Positions 44,218 to 51,703 of a stretch of DNA of 64,000 nucleotides are shown here, piece by piece. The notes beneath the pieces were generated by a model that did no database searches, was not told the origin of the DNA, and saw only the letters and a program-made list of their open reading frames with translations. The position numbers were made by a program, and so were the translations under genes. Origin of the DNA: Bacteroidota bacterium (lineage in GTDB: Bacteria; Bacteroidota; Bacteroidia; Palsa-965); NCBI GenBank assembly GCA_020402865.1, contig JADBYT010000002.1, positions 62,001 to 126,000 on the forward strand. The letters run 5' to 3'. How positions within the stretch are numbered: the stretch's first letter is position 1; every line of letters begins with the position of its first letter.

Positions 44218-44670
44218 TTAATCCATTTTTATGTAACCCGATAACCAGCAAATGCTTAATCCTATAAAGAAAAGCCCGACTAAAGTTGCTAACGTAAATG
44301 AAAAATAGTTGAAACCCTTTTCTTTTTCTAAAACAAATTTTTTTGGATCATCAGGGTCATATATGATAATTACAGGTTGATTAATTAAGTTTGAGTATGT
44401 TCTTAGTTTACTCAAATCTGTCGTGGTATAAACATAAGGCTTCTCTTGTATGAGTTGGCCTGTCTTTGTTGTAAATTCGATAAGAGGTGTTTTATTTCTG
44501 TTCCAACTTATATGATATCCGATTATTTTGCCTTCCCATTCAATTCCCTTTTTGTGTATTCTTGACATAAAACGGAATGCTCCAAATGCAACATAACAAC
44601 AAATTATTCCCAGAATTAAAAAACAGAATGCGGGTTTGATGAACGCGCACAAAGCAAAAAAATATTGCAA
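44218..44670 (-). CDS. DUF3592-like membrane protein
   Basis: A 150-residue protein with one N-terminal helix (PAFCFLILGIICCYVAFGAFRF) and another at the C-terminus (FSFTLATLVGLFFIGLSICWLSG), flanking a soluble part WEGKIIGYHISWNRNKTPLIEF...VIIIYDPDDPKKFVLE. The two helices around a beta domain ending YDPDDP match the DUF3592 family. Function unknown; it may be anchored in the inner membrane. Confidence 0.6.
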   Translation of the reverse strand: MQYFFALCAFIKPAFCFLILGIICCYVAFGAFRFMSRIHKKGIEWEGKIIGYHISWNRNKTPLIEFTTKTGQLIQEKPYVYTTTDLSKLRTYSNLINQPVIIIYDPDDPKKFVLEKEKGFNYFSFTLATLVGLFFIGLSICWLSGYIKMD

Positions 44671-44762
44671 TTCCCTTCTGATGTTTTACTATAAAATTCA
44701 TTGGATAAAGTTCGAAATTATGAAATACAATTACTCGTATTGTCGTAGATCTCAAGTTGACT

Positions 44763-45392
44763 TTACTTCACTGTTAAAATAGTTGTTGCACTTAAACTAT
44801 CACCAGTTTCAGGATCAACTTCTGAAAACACTTCTGGTCCCCAAACAGAGTAAGGACGAATAATTTCGTAGCTGTAATACCTGAATACCTTGCCTTTTGG
44901 CGGATTGGGAACTGTGAAATCTCCGTTTTTGGGCAAACGTTTATCCATGTATTCTTTGCCTATAAAACGAACCGTTGTGCCATTTACTCCTACGCGCCAG
45001 TCGAGTTCGAGCGAACTGTCGGCGGCTTCTATATAATATCCATGCTCGTCAAGGTTGAATTGTAACTGGCCTCTTGCGTCAAGTTCATCTACATTGTCAT
45101 TTTGAGTTTTTGCTTTATTATGAATATCTGCAAGAATCCATTGTTGACAATCTCAAAAGGCAAAGTAGTAGGTGAGTTCAAGTGTATCTATTGGCATTTG
45201 GGGCGGCATTATATCCTTATCCACCAGATCTAAACGGGAGACACGTTCTTTGATGGCTAATTGCGAAATTACCTTTGCGGTGTCAAAGTCACCAACCAGC
45301 ATTCGGGATGTAGCTGGGGTTTTGTTTTCTGCTGTTTGGCAGGAAAAGGCGGCGAGAACGACTATCAGGGTTATGCAGTTGATTGGATGCAT
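44763..45392 (-). pseudogene. Lipoprotein gene interrupted by one in-frame TGA
   Basis: The minus-strand ORF 45153-45392 is a lipoprotein start (INCITLIVVLAAFSC) ending at TGA 45153 after TYYFAF. Reading on in the same frame gives DCQQWILADIHNKAK and continues without a stop to TAA at 44763, through a coherent C-terminal part (HGYYIEAADSSLELDWRV, GKVFRYYSYEIIRPYSVWG). The full product would be 209 residues with the TGA in place of one codon, probably Cys in a CxCxxW motif. One nonsense change or a recoding event explains it; a selenoprotein is unlikely as no clear SECIS follows. The codon is the only defect. Confidence 0.7.
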
Positions 45393-45559
45393 GCAGATTA
45401 GGTCTAATCATTATTTCTTGGTAAAACTGCTGCTGAATATTTTTCAGTGAATCTTTAGTGCTAAACAAGTTAATCAATTTCAATTTACTCATTTCAAATT
45501 CAGCTTCTTTATATATCGCTGAACTTCTCGTTCTACTTTCTCAAAATCGGGTAAATCTT

Positions 45560-46408
45560 TTATTTGTTTGTTTCGTTAATACCGATTTTAATTTCTTGTA
45601 GCCATTCGGTTATTTCCTCAACAGTTTTATTTAATGCTCCTGCAATAATTTCAGCAATGGCCTTTGCATTTCCTTTTGCTGAAAGAATCCCTACAACTCT
45701 CTCGGTTAATTTTTCATTACGTTTCAAAAACTTACTCATTTCCCTGCCTAAAACCCTTGCTGATATTTTTTCCAGCGATTTGTCATCATCGAATAAGTCA
45801 TTGTGATCACTCCAAATGAGTTCATCATAAATGTTGAAGAAGTGAATAAGAATGTCTGCAATATCAATCAGGTCATCTCTTCGTATTTCTGGACGGTCAT
45901 CATAAGCAATCAGTTTTAGTAATACGATCCCCGGCAAGGTGCATACTTTAAACGTTATTTTTTCTTCAAAACTTACTTCAGGAATACCTTCTTCAAAAAC
46001 TTCCTTCATGCCGTCCACATATATGGTGGTCATGCCTGTTCCCTTAACAGTTACTTTTCCTTCCTTTTCAATTTCTCCGAAAGGAAGAATATCAATTTGC
46101 CTGCGGTTAGGTGCAATCAATACAAAGGCATTTTCCTTATAACCTGTAAACCCTTCCTTGTTAATTAAATAATCTTTAAGTTCTGCAAAGTGTTCACTGT
46201 TTTTAATTAGAATTCCGAAATCAATATCACTGGTTGCTCTTCTTGGTGTAATGTCTTTCAATCCTCGCATCCATACCTCACGCGCAAGAGCACCAACTAA
46301 ATAATAGTCAATGCCAAATTTTGCGAACCCCCTTTCAAGAGCTTCTAAAATTTGGAGAATTGATGTCTCCTGTCTGATTTTATTAAAGTCGGTTACTAAG
46401 TAGCTCAT
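45560..46408 (-). CDS. AbiEii-type nucleotidyltransferase toxin (type IV TA)
   Basis: A 282-residue protein with a nucleotidyltransferase motif YYLVGALAREVWMRG then RRATSDIDFGILIKN (G-x and DxD, residues 34-70), QIDILPFGEI (third acidic) and helical C-terminus. It is the likely toxin partner of the AbiEi-like gene; the start overlaps that gene by 26 bp. Type IV AbiE toxins transfer nucleotides and arrest growth. A shifted frame beyond the stop encodes QIKDLPDFEKVEREVQRYIKK and ends at 45489; one extra AAAC unit at the C-terminus would fuse it. Confidence 0.75.
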   Translation of the reverse strand: MSYLVTDFNKIRQETSILQILEALERGFAKFGIDYYLVGALAREVWMRGLKDITPRRATSDIDFGILIKNSEHFAELKDYLINKEGFTGYKENAFVLIAPNRRQIDILPFGEIEKEGKVTVKGTGMTTIYVDGMKEVFEEGIPEVSFEEKITFKVCTLPGIVLLKLIAYDDRPEIRRDDLIDIADILIHFFNIYDELIWSDHNDLFDDDKSLEKISARVLGREMSKFLKRNEKLTERVVGILSAKGNAKAIAEIIAGALNKTVEEITEWLQEIKIGINETNK

Positions 46409-47381
46409 CGTATATTTTATTTGCTGTTTCCATGCTTCTTCTATCGCCTGTGTTCATAAGGTCGGCGTATGCAAGCAGGGGATGAACTGTAGTTTCATCA
46501 AATGTGTTCTGCCCTTTCCAGAATTTTTTGTATGCTCTTACATTTCCATTTGGATCAGGAATCAGGCGATAATTTTTTATGAGATTGCTTCTTGTTTCAT
46601 CAGTATATAATGTAAATATTTCAGGTAGCAAATAGTTTGTGATTATGGCTCCTGCTGGTTCACCTCCCCAATAAGTTTGGTTTTTATGCAACGCAATATT
46701 TTTCCATTGGGTGTAATCATCATTTCTCAGAAATCGAAAATTGCCGATGTGTAAAGTAGGCTTTAGTTTTTCTTCAAATTGCATTACCCACTTTTGAAGC
46801 AGATCGCGTTTATTGATAAGTTGAATTTCATTTTTGTTTATCTCAATCAGGAATTTAAATTCTTTCAGTCCTTTCAATATGTAGTTGATGTTGCCTAACG
46901 CAATTCCCGCTTCTTTTGCAATCGCACGCTGTGGTTGATTAATCAAAGTTGTATTTGTAAGAAAAAGATAAATCACTTTTAATCCTGCGGTCTTAAATGC
47001 TCTGTTCGTTTTTTCTGTTTCCTTTTTTTCAGCTTTATGGCCTTCAATCCATAAATGATACTTGGGTGTTTGCAGAAAAATATTTCCTGCCATGTCCAAA
47101 TAACAGATACCTAGTTTCCGCAATCTTTCCTTTATTTTCGGGAAAATGGTTTCGGCTATCAATAGGAATTTTTTGTTGTTTCGTGCCAAATCCTCAATTG
47201 CAGGTATCTGGTGGTTTCTGATTTCTCGTTTCACTTCCACCAAGAACAATTCCCGGCTATTTTGTATTGTTAAGTTCACCTCACCTTCAACCCCCTTTTT
47301 TTGCGTGATTCTGTAAGTGCCCTCAAAGCCAGTATGCTTTCTTAGGCTCTCTAAGGCCGTATGAACTATTTTTTCTTTCAT
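46383..47381 (-). CDS. AbiEi-family antitoxin/regulator (type IV TA)
   Basis: A 332-residue protein. The N-terminal part, REIRNHQIPAIEDLARNNKK after LFLVEVK, has a restriction-endonuclease-like pattern (E-V-K), then GICYLDMAGNIFLQTPKYHLWIEG as in the AbiEi_2 family. The middle has a winged HTH (RAIAKEAGIALGNINYILKGLKEF), which should bind operator DNA. The C-terminus (YWGGEPAGAIITNYLLPEIFTLYT) is family-typical. It precedes and overlaps the toxin, and its promoter contains a perfect palindromic operator, so negative autoregulation is likely. Confidence 0.75.
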   Translation of the reverse strand: MKEKIVHTALESLRKHTGFEGTYRITQKKGVEGEVNLTIQNSRELFLVEVKREIRNHQIPAIEDLARNNKKFLLIAETIFPKIKERLRKLGICYLDMAGNIFLQTPKYHLWIEGHKAEKKETEKTNRAFKTAGLKVIYLFLTNTTLINQPQRAIAKEAGIALGNINYILKGLKEFKFLIEINKNEIQLINKRDLLQKWVMQFEEKLKPTLHIGNFRFLRNDDYTQWKNIALHKNQTYWGGEPAGAIITNYLLPEIFTLYTDETRSNLIKNYRLIPDPNGNVRAYKKFWKGQNTFDETTVHPLLAYADLMNTGDRRSMETANKIYDELLSNRL

Positions 47382-47409
47382 TTTCTAAAATATGTTCAGT
47401 AAATATATT

Positions 47410-47428
47410 TGTTCACGAACCGTGAACA
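47410..47428. promoter_or_regulatory. Palindromic operator of the AbiE-type operon
   Basis: TGTTCACG, AAC, CGTGAACA (perfect 8-bp arms) overlaps the predicted transcription start. Half-sites GTTCA-type lie on both sides, including one next to the -7 box. Confidence 0.65.
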
Positions 47429-47430
47429 TA

Positions 47431-47438
47431 CAAATATA
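47431..47438 (-). promoter_or_regulatory. -7 box TATATTTG of the AbiEi gene
   Basis: Minus-strand consensus box three bases upstream of the palindrome, 49 bp ahead of ATG 47381. Confidence 0.55.
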
Positions 47439-47605
47439 GTGAACACGGTATTAGTTAAACAAATTTTTTTGGACCTCTCTTGCAAAAAATCCTGGATAGT
47501 AATCAATTGAAAATAAGGCAAATATTATAACACAAAAAAACATTTCTAACATTCGAGTATTCTCCCGGCCCCCAAAAAAAGCAATTAACACCTTTTACCA
47601 AATCT

Positions 47606-47646
47606 CCCCACCCCAAAACCCCCGTAAATCCCCCCAAAATCCCCCC
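47606..47646 (-). other. G-quadruplex-prone tract upstream of dxs
   Basis: Five C-runs on the plus strand (4,4,5,6 and 6 C at 47606, 47611, 47619, 47630 and 47641) mean five G-runs on the minus strand with short loops. It ends 19 bp before the dxs -7 box. An earlier C-run pair occurs near 47566. Confidence 0.55.
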
Positions 47647-47664
47647 GCATAAACCTTTTTGCAC

Positions 47665-47672
47665 TACCTTTG
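47665..47672 (+). promoter_or_regulatory. -7 box TACCTTTG of dxs
   Basis: Consensus box 13 bp ahead of ATG 47686; it lies inside the ORF extension that starts at TTG 47659, so the shorter start is preferred. Confidence 0.55.
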
Positions 47673-47685
47673 TTTAGCTTTAGCA

Positions 47686-49626
47686 ATGAGTACACCCACC
47701 CACCAACCCGAGTTTCAGGCCGGAGAACTCCTCCGGAACATCGAAATTCCAGCCGATCTGCGCAAACTGGCCGAAGAAAAACTTCCCCAGCTTTGCGATG
47801 AACTTCGTCAGTATATCATTGATTTAGTGTCGGTTAAGGGCGGGCATTTTGGTGCCAGCCTGGGTGTTGTGGAGCTTACCGTGGCGCTGCATTATGTGTT
47901 TGAAACGCCCCACGATCAGCTTGTTTGGGATGTGGGACACCAAGCCTACGGACACAAGATTTTGACCGGCCGCCGCAAGGTGTTTCATACCAACCGCATT
48001 TACAAAGGCATTTCTGGTTTCCCCAAACGCTCTGAAAGCGAGTATGATACGTTTGGCGTAGGCCACTCGTCAACCTCCATTTCGGCGGCGCTGGGCATGG
48101 CGGTTGCCGCCAACCGCAAAGGCGAACACGACCGCCAGGTAGTTGCTGTAATTGGCGACGGCGCCATGACGGCCGGCCTCGCATTTGAAGGCCTCAACCA
48201 CGCAGGTATCGAAAAAAGCAACCTGCTGGTGGTGCTCAACGACAACTGCATGAGCATTGACCCCAACGTGGGCGCGCTCAAAGAATACCTGAACGACATT
48301 ACCACCTCGCACACCTACAACAAGGTGAAAGACGAGGTGTGGAAAGTGCTCAGCAAGTTTGGCCCCGATGCACAGAAAATGGCATCGAAGCTCAGCGACG
48401 GACTGAAAACCGCGCTGCTCAAGCACAGCAACCTGTTCGAATCACTCAACTTCCGCTATTTCGGGCCTATTGACGGGCACGATGTGGACCGGTTGGTGAA
48501 AGTGATGCGCGACCTCAAAGACATTCCCGGCCCCAAACTCCTGCATGTGGTTACGCGCAAGGGAAAAGGCTTCAAGTTTTCGGAAGAAGGTAATCCTACG
48601 CTCTGGCACGCGCCGGGGCTGTTTGACAAAACCACCGGTCAGCTGGTGAAATCGCCCAACAACGGGCCTTCGGCGCCGAAGTATCAGGATGTGTTTGGCC
48701 ACACGATGGTGGAACTGGCCGAAGCCAATCCGAAAATCATGGGTATTACGCCGGCCATGCCCTCGGGCTGCTCGCTCAATATCATGATGAAAGCCATGCC
48801 CGAACGCGCAATCGACGTGGGCATTGCCGAACAGCATGCGGTAACGTTCTCGGCCGGACTGGCCACACAGGGTATGGTGCCGTTCTGCAACATCTATTCC
48901 TCGTTCATGCAGCGCGCCTACGATCAGGTGGTGCATGATGTGGCGCTGCAGAACCTGCACGTAGTATTTTGCCTCGATCGCGGCGGACTGGCGGGTGCTG
49001 ATGGCCCCACGCACCACGGCGCATTTGATCTTGCCTATTTCCGCTGCATCCCGAACATGGTGGTGAGCGCACCGATGAATGAACAGGAGCTGCGCAACCT
49101 CATGTACACCGCACAGCTCGATAAAAATGCCGGGCCGTTCTCGATCCGCTATCCGCGCGGCAACGGCGTGATGCCCGAGTGGCGCGCTCCGCTTGAAGAA
49201 TTACCCATTGGCAAAGGTCGCAAAGTGCGTGCAGGCAAAGATGTAGCCATTCTTACCATAGGCCATCCCGGCAATTTTGCGGTAGAAGCCTGCGAAACAC
49301 TTGCCGCCAAAGGCATTCAGGCCGCGCATTACGATATGCGTTTTGTGAAGCCGATTGATGAAGAAATGCTGCACGAAGTATTCTCGAAGTACAGTGCGGT
49401 AATTACTGTGGAAGACGGCTGCATACAAGGCGGTTTCGGCAGTGCGGTAATTGAATTTATGGCCGATCACGGCTACTCCGCAAAACTCAAACGCCTCGGC
49501 ATTCCTGATAAATGGATTGAGCACGGCGAACAACCGCAGCTCTGGAAAGAATGCGGCTTTGATACGGATGCCATTGTGAATACTGCGGTGGAGTTGGTGG
49601 AGAAGAAGAGTATAGTAACCGTGTAA
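47686..49626 (+). CDS. dxs: 1-deoxy-D-xylulose-5-phosphate synthase
   Basis: A 646-residue thiamine-diphosphate enzyme condensing pyruvate with glyceraldehyde-3-phosphate to DXP, the first step of the MEP isoprenoid pathway and precursor for thiamine and pyridoxal. Motifs: GHFGASLGVVELTVALHYVF, VWDVGHQAYGHKILTGR, the ThDP motif IGDGAMTAGLAFEGLNHAG...NDN, and the central part DRGGLAGADGPTHHGAFDLAYFR plus EGG-type PVGKGRKVRAG. The length is normal. It ends in a bidirectional terminator shared with a HAD gene. Confidence 0.97.
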   Translation: MSTPTHQPEFQAGELLRNIEIPADLRKLAEEKLPQLCDELRQYIIDLVSVKGGHFGASLGVVELTVALHYVFETPHDQLVWDVGHQAYGHKILTGRRKVFHTNRIYKGISGFPKRSESEYDTFGVGHSSTSISAALGMAVAANRKGEHDRQVVAVIGDGAMTAGLAFEGLNHAGIEKSNLLVVLNDNCMSIDPNVGALKEYLNDITTSHTYNKVKDEVWKVLSKFGPDAQKMASKLSDGLKTALLKHSNLFESLNFRYFGPIDGHDVDRLVKVMRDLKDIPGPKLLHVVTRKGKGFKFSEEGNPTLWHAPGLFDKTTGQLVKSPNNGPSAPKYQDVFGHTMVELAEANPKIMGITPAMPSGCSLNIMMKAMPERAIDVGIAEQHAVTFSAGLATQGMVPFCNIYSSFMQRAYDQVVHDVALQNLHVVFCLDRGGLAGADGPTHHGAFDLAYFRCIPNMVVSAPMNEQELRNLMYTAQLDKNAGPFSIRYPRGNGVMPEWRAPLEELPIGKGRKVRAGKDVAILTIGHPGNFAVEACETLAAKGIQAAHYDMRFVKPIDEEMLHEVFSKYSAVITVEDGCIQGGFGSAVIEFMADHGYSAKLKRLGIPDKWIEHGEQPQLWKECGFDTDAIVNTAVELVEKKSIVTV

Positions 49627-49640
49627 GTACACATGCAAAA

Positions 49641-49675
49641 AAAACACCGGCTTTGTTATTTAGAGCCGGTGTTTT
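49641..49675. terminator. Bidirectional terminator of dxs and the HAD gene
   Basis: 12-bp perfect stem AAAACACCGGCT / AGCCGGTGTTTT with an 11-base loop containing the HAD stop codon. Confidence 0.9.
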
Positions 49676-50303
49676 CATTTGTATCAAATCCAAACATTAC
49701 ATCGAGAAAATCGGCGGACCGGTTGATGAGATTTTCTTTCCAGTTCCGTTTTTCTATAGTACGCATGTTGTGTACATTGCGCAGACTTTGCAGATAGAAT
49801 GCGAGATAATAAAGTTCTTTATCATCGGTCTGGCCTGTCCATTCATTCACATAAATCGCATTGCCGTAATTAAACTGCACTTTAGCCGGTGTATCGTCCA
49901 CAATCAACATACGGTTAATATCCCATCCACGCTTGCGGAGTTTATTCAGTTTTTTGGCATACAGATAATTACCAAAACCGTGCGGGCTAACCAGTGAGGT
50001 TTCGTCAAACGCAGGAAAATAAGGTGTGCAGCGCGAATTGCCCCATACAAATTCCAGCGGAATATCTGCTGGAAAAATCCGCTTAACTACTTCAGCTACA
50101 TAATCATCACTGGCCGATGACCAGACAGCAAGCTGATAGTGCGGTTTTACGAACTTAAGGAAATAGTGGAGGTGAGGGCGTATATATACGGAGTAGTTAA
50201 ACACACTGAAGTCAGCTTCACGAGCCAATGGTTTGGGAGCAGCGTGAATAAGGGTTTCGTCGAGATCGAGGATGAGTAATGCGGGGTTATAGGGGGGATT
50301 CAT
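49656..50303 (-). CDS. HAD-superfamily NLI-interacting-factor-like phosphatase
   Basis: A 215-residue protein with catalytic motif LLILDLDETLIH (DxDxT, FCP1/SCP type), YIRPHLHYFLKFV, VWSSASDDYVAEVVKRI (motif II Ser) and LIVDDTPAKVQFNYGNAI (motif IV DD). Such proteins are Mg-dependent phosphatases of phospho-proteins or small molecules; the bacterial substrates are not established. It is the last gene before the integrated element; its start is 40 bp from the outer repeat. Confidence 0.85.
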   Translation of the reverse strand: MNPPYNPALLILDLDETLIHAAPKPLAREADFSVFNYSVYIRPHLHYFLKFVKPHYQLAVWSSASDDYVAEVVKRIFPADIPLEFVWGNSRCTPYFPAFDETSLVSPHGFGNYLYAKKLNKLRKRGWDINRMLIVDDTPAKVQFNYGNAIYVNEWTGQTDDKELYYLAFYLQSLRNVHNMRTIEKRNWKENLINRSADFLDVMFGFDTNENTGSK

Positions 50304-50343
50304 AGGGTGGTTAATTGTAAAGCGAAGTTATTGATTTTGTACG

Positions 50344-50368
50344 GCAAGTCTGGAGACTTGCGAAAGTT
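50344..50368. repeat. Left copy of outer direct repeat (25 bp, perfect)
   Basis: GCAAGTCTGG…AGACTTGC followed by GAAAGTT; itself palindromic (GCAAGTC TGGA GACTTGC). A perfect second copy is at 61096-61120. It could mark the element ends or be a dispersed repeat. Confidence 0.7.
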
Positions 50369-50496
50369 AAAAGTAAACTCAAAAACCAAACAGATAACAA
50401 CACAAAACATATATAGACAAACTATTGTATATCCATTACTTACGGCATTTTGTTTGATTCCTATTATTTGTATTTTCTCTGATATTTAGCTCAGAT

Positions 50497-50517
50497 TTGT
50501 ACCTTTGTTGTACCTCA
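50497..50517. repeat. Left copy of inner direct repeat, candidate attachment site
   Basis: TTGTACC, TTTG, TTGTACCTCA. The right copy at 60897-60917 differs at two of 21 positions. It contains two TTGTACC units 11 bp apart and overlaps a -7 box TACCTTTG (50500-50507). Confidence 0.6.
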
Positions 50518-50533
50518 AACAGTCGAGGTACAA
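50508..50533. promoter_or_regulatory. Inverted repeat (9 + 8 + 9 bp) ahead of the integrase
   Basis: TTGTACCTC, spacer AAACAGTC, GAGGTACAA. The geometry fits either a tyrosine-recombinase core site or a repressor operator at the integrase promoter, 10 bp before the integrase ATG at 50544. Confidence 0.55.
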
Positions 50534-50543
50534 ATATTAGCCT

Positions 50544-51686
50544 ATGCCTATCAAAGTAAAACTCCGTCAAAAGAAAATTTCCCAAAACAGGCAAAGTTTA
50601 TACTTAGACTTTTACCCTGCCATCATTAACCCGGAAACAGGTAAATCCACACGGAGGGAGTTTTTGAACTTATACTTATACGATAATACCAGAAACCCTA
50701 TTGATAAGCAGCACAACAAAGAAACGCTGCAAATAGCCCAGCAGATACGCCAGAAACGTGAAAACAGTTTGAACAAACCGGAGGTTTACACTGAGCAGGA
50801 AAGGGAACATCTGAATAAAAAACAGTTAGGCGAAAAGGACTTTTTGGCCTATTACATAGCACTTAAAGATAAGCGGCACGGAAGTAACCGCGAAATCTGG
50901 GCTGCCGCATATTCATACATTGAAATGTTTGCTAATGGAAATTTGAAATTTTCCGATTTAACACCTCAGTTTTGTGATAATCTTAGAGAGTATCTGCTCA
51001 ACTCAAAAAGTCTGAGAAATCAAAATTTAATGATAAGTCAGAACACAGCATCCGGGTATTTCAGAACTTTCAAAACTGCACTCAAAAAGGCCTTTAAAGA
51101 CGGATATATTCAAACTGATATTAGTACAAAAGTGGCCGCAATTCCTCCCGCCGAAACATTTAGAAATTTTCTGAGTTTGGAGGAGTTAAAAAACCTTGCA
51201 AATACAGAATGTGCAGACCCTCTAATTAAAAGAGCGGCGCTGTTTTCTGCTCTTACCGGGTTGAGGTTTTCGGATATTTCAAATCTTACATGGGGCGATG
51301 TGCATTTAAGCGATACACAAGGCTGTTCAATACATTTCCGGCAGCAAAAGACAAAAGGGGTTGAAATCATGCCTATTTCAGCGGATGCGGTGGTATTAAT
51401 GGGAGAACGAAAAGAAACACACAAACAGGTTTTCGAGGGGCTTAAAAAATCTGCATACGGCAATGTATATATGTACAGATGGCTGGGGGCTGCCGGTATT
51501 ACCAAACACATAACATTTCACTGTTTCAGGCATACTTTTGCTACTATTCAACTCTCTTTAGGTACAGACATTTACACGGTTTCAAAAATGCTGGGACATC
51601 GGGAGTTATCCACAACTCAGGTTTATGCCAAAGTAATTGACAAATCAAAGAGAGAGGCGGCAGACAGGATTAAACTGGATTTGTAA
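50544..51686 (+). CDS. Tyrosine recombinase (integrase)
   Basis: A 380-residue integrase of the phage/conjugative-element type. The N-terminal arm-binding region (KVKLRQKKISQNRQSLYLDFYP) is followed by a SAM-like core-binding domain (KDFLAYYIALKDKRHG...ALKKAFKDGYI) and a catalytic domain with all residues: Arg in ALTGLRFSDISNL, Lys in RQQKTKG, His-Arg in ITFHCFRHTFA and His in LGHRELSTTQVYAKV, whose Tyr is the nucleophile. It would excise or insert the element. The start has a short spacer to the inverted repeat. Confidence 0.95.
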   Translation: MPIKVKLRQKKISQNRQSLYLDFYPAIINPETGKSTRREFLNLYLYDNTRNPIDKQHNKETLQIAQQIRQKRENSLNKPEVYTEQEREHLNKKQLGEKDFLAYYIALKDKRHGSNREIWAAAYSYIEMFANGNLKFSDLTPQFCDNLREYLLNSKSLRNQNLMISQNTASGYFRTFKTALKKAFKDGYIQTDISTKVAAIPPAETFRNFLSLEELKNLANTECADPLIKRAALFSALTGLRFSDISNLTWGDVHLSDTQGCSIHFRQQKTKGVEIMPISADAVVLMGERKETHKQVFEGLKKSAYGNVYMYRWLGAAGITKHITFHCFRHTFATIQLSLGTDIYTVSKMLGHRELSTTQVYAKVIDKSKREAADRIKLDL

Positions 51687-51703
51687 ACCCTAATAGAAAC
51701 AAA

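Noticed and set aside
45153-45155. Selenocysteine at the in-frame TGA
   Set aside because: No convincing SECIS stem follows and no selenium genes are visible; a nonsense change is simpler, so it is not proposed as recoding.
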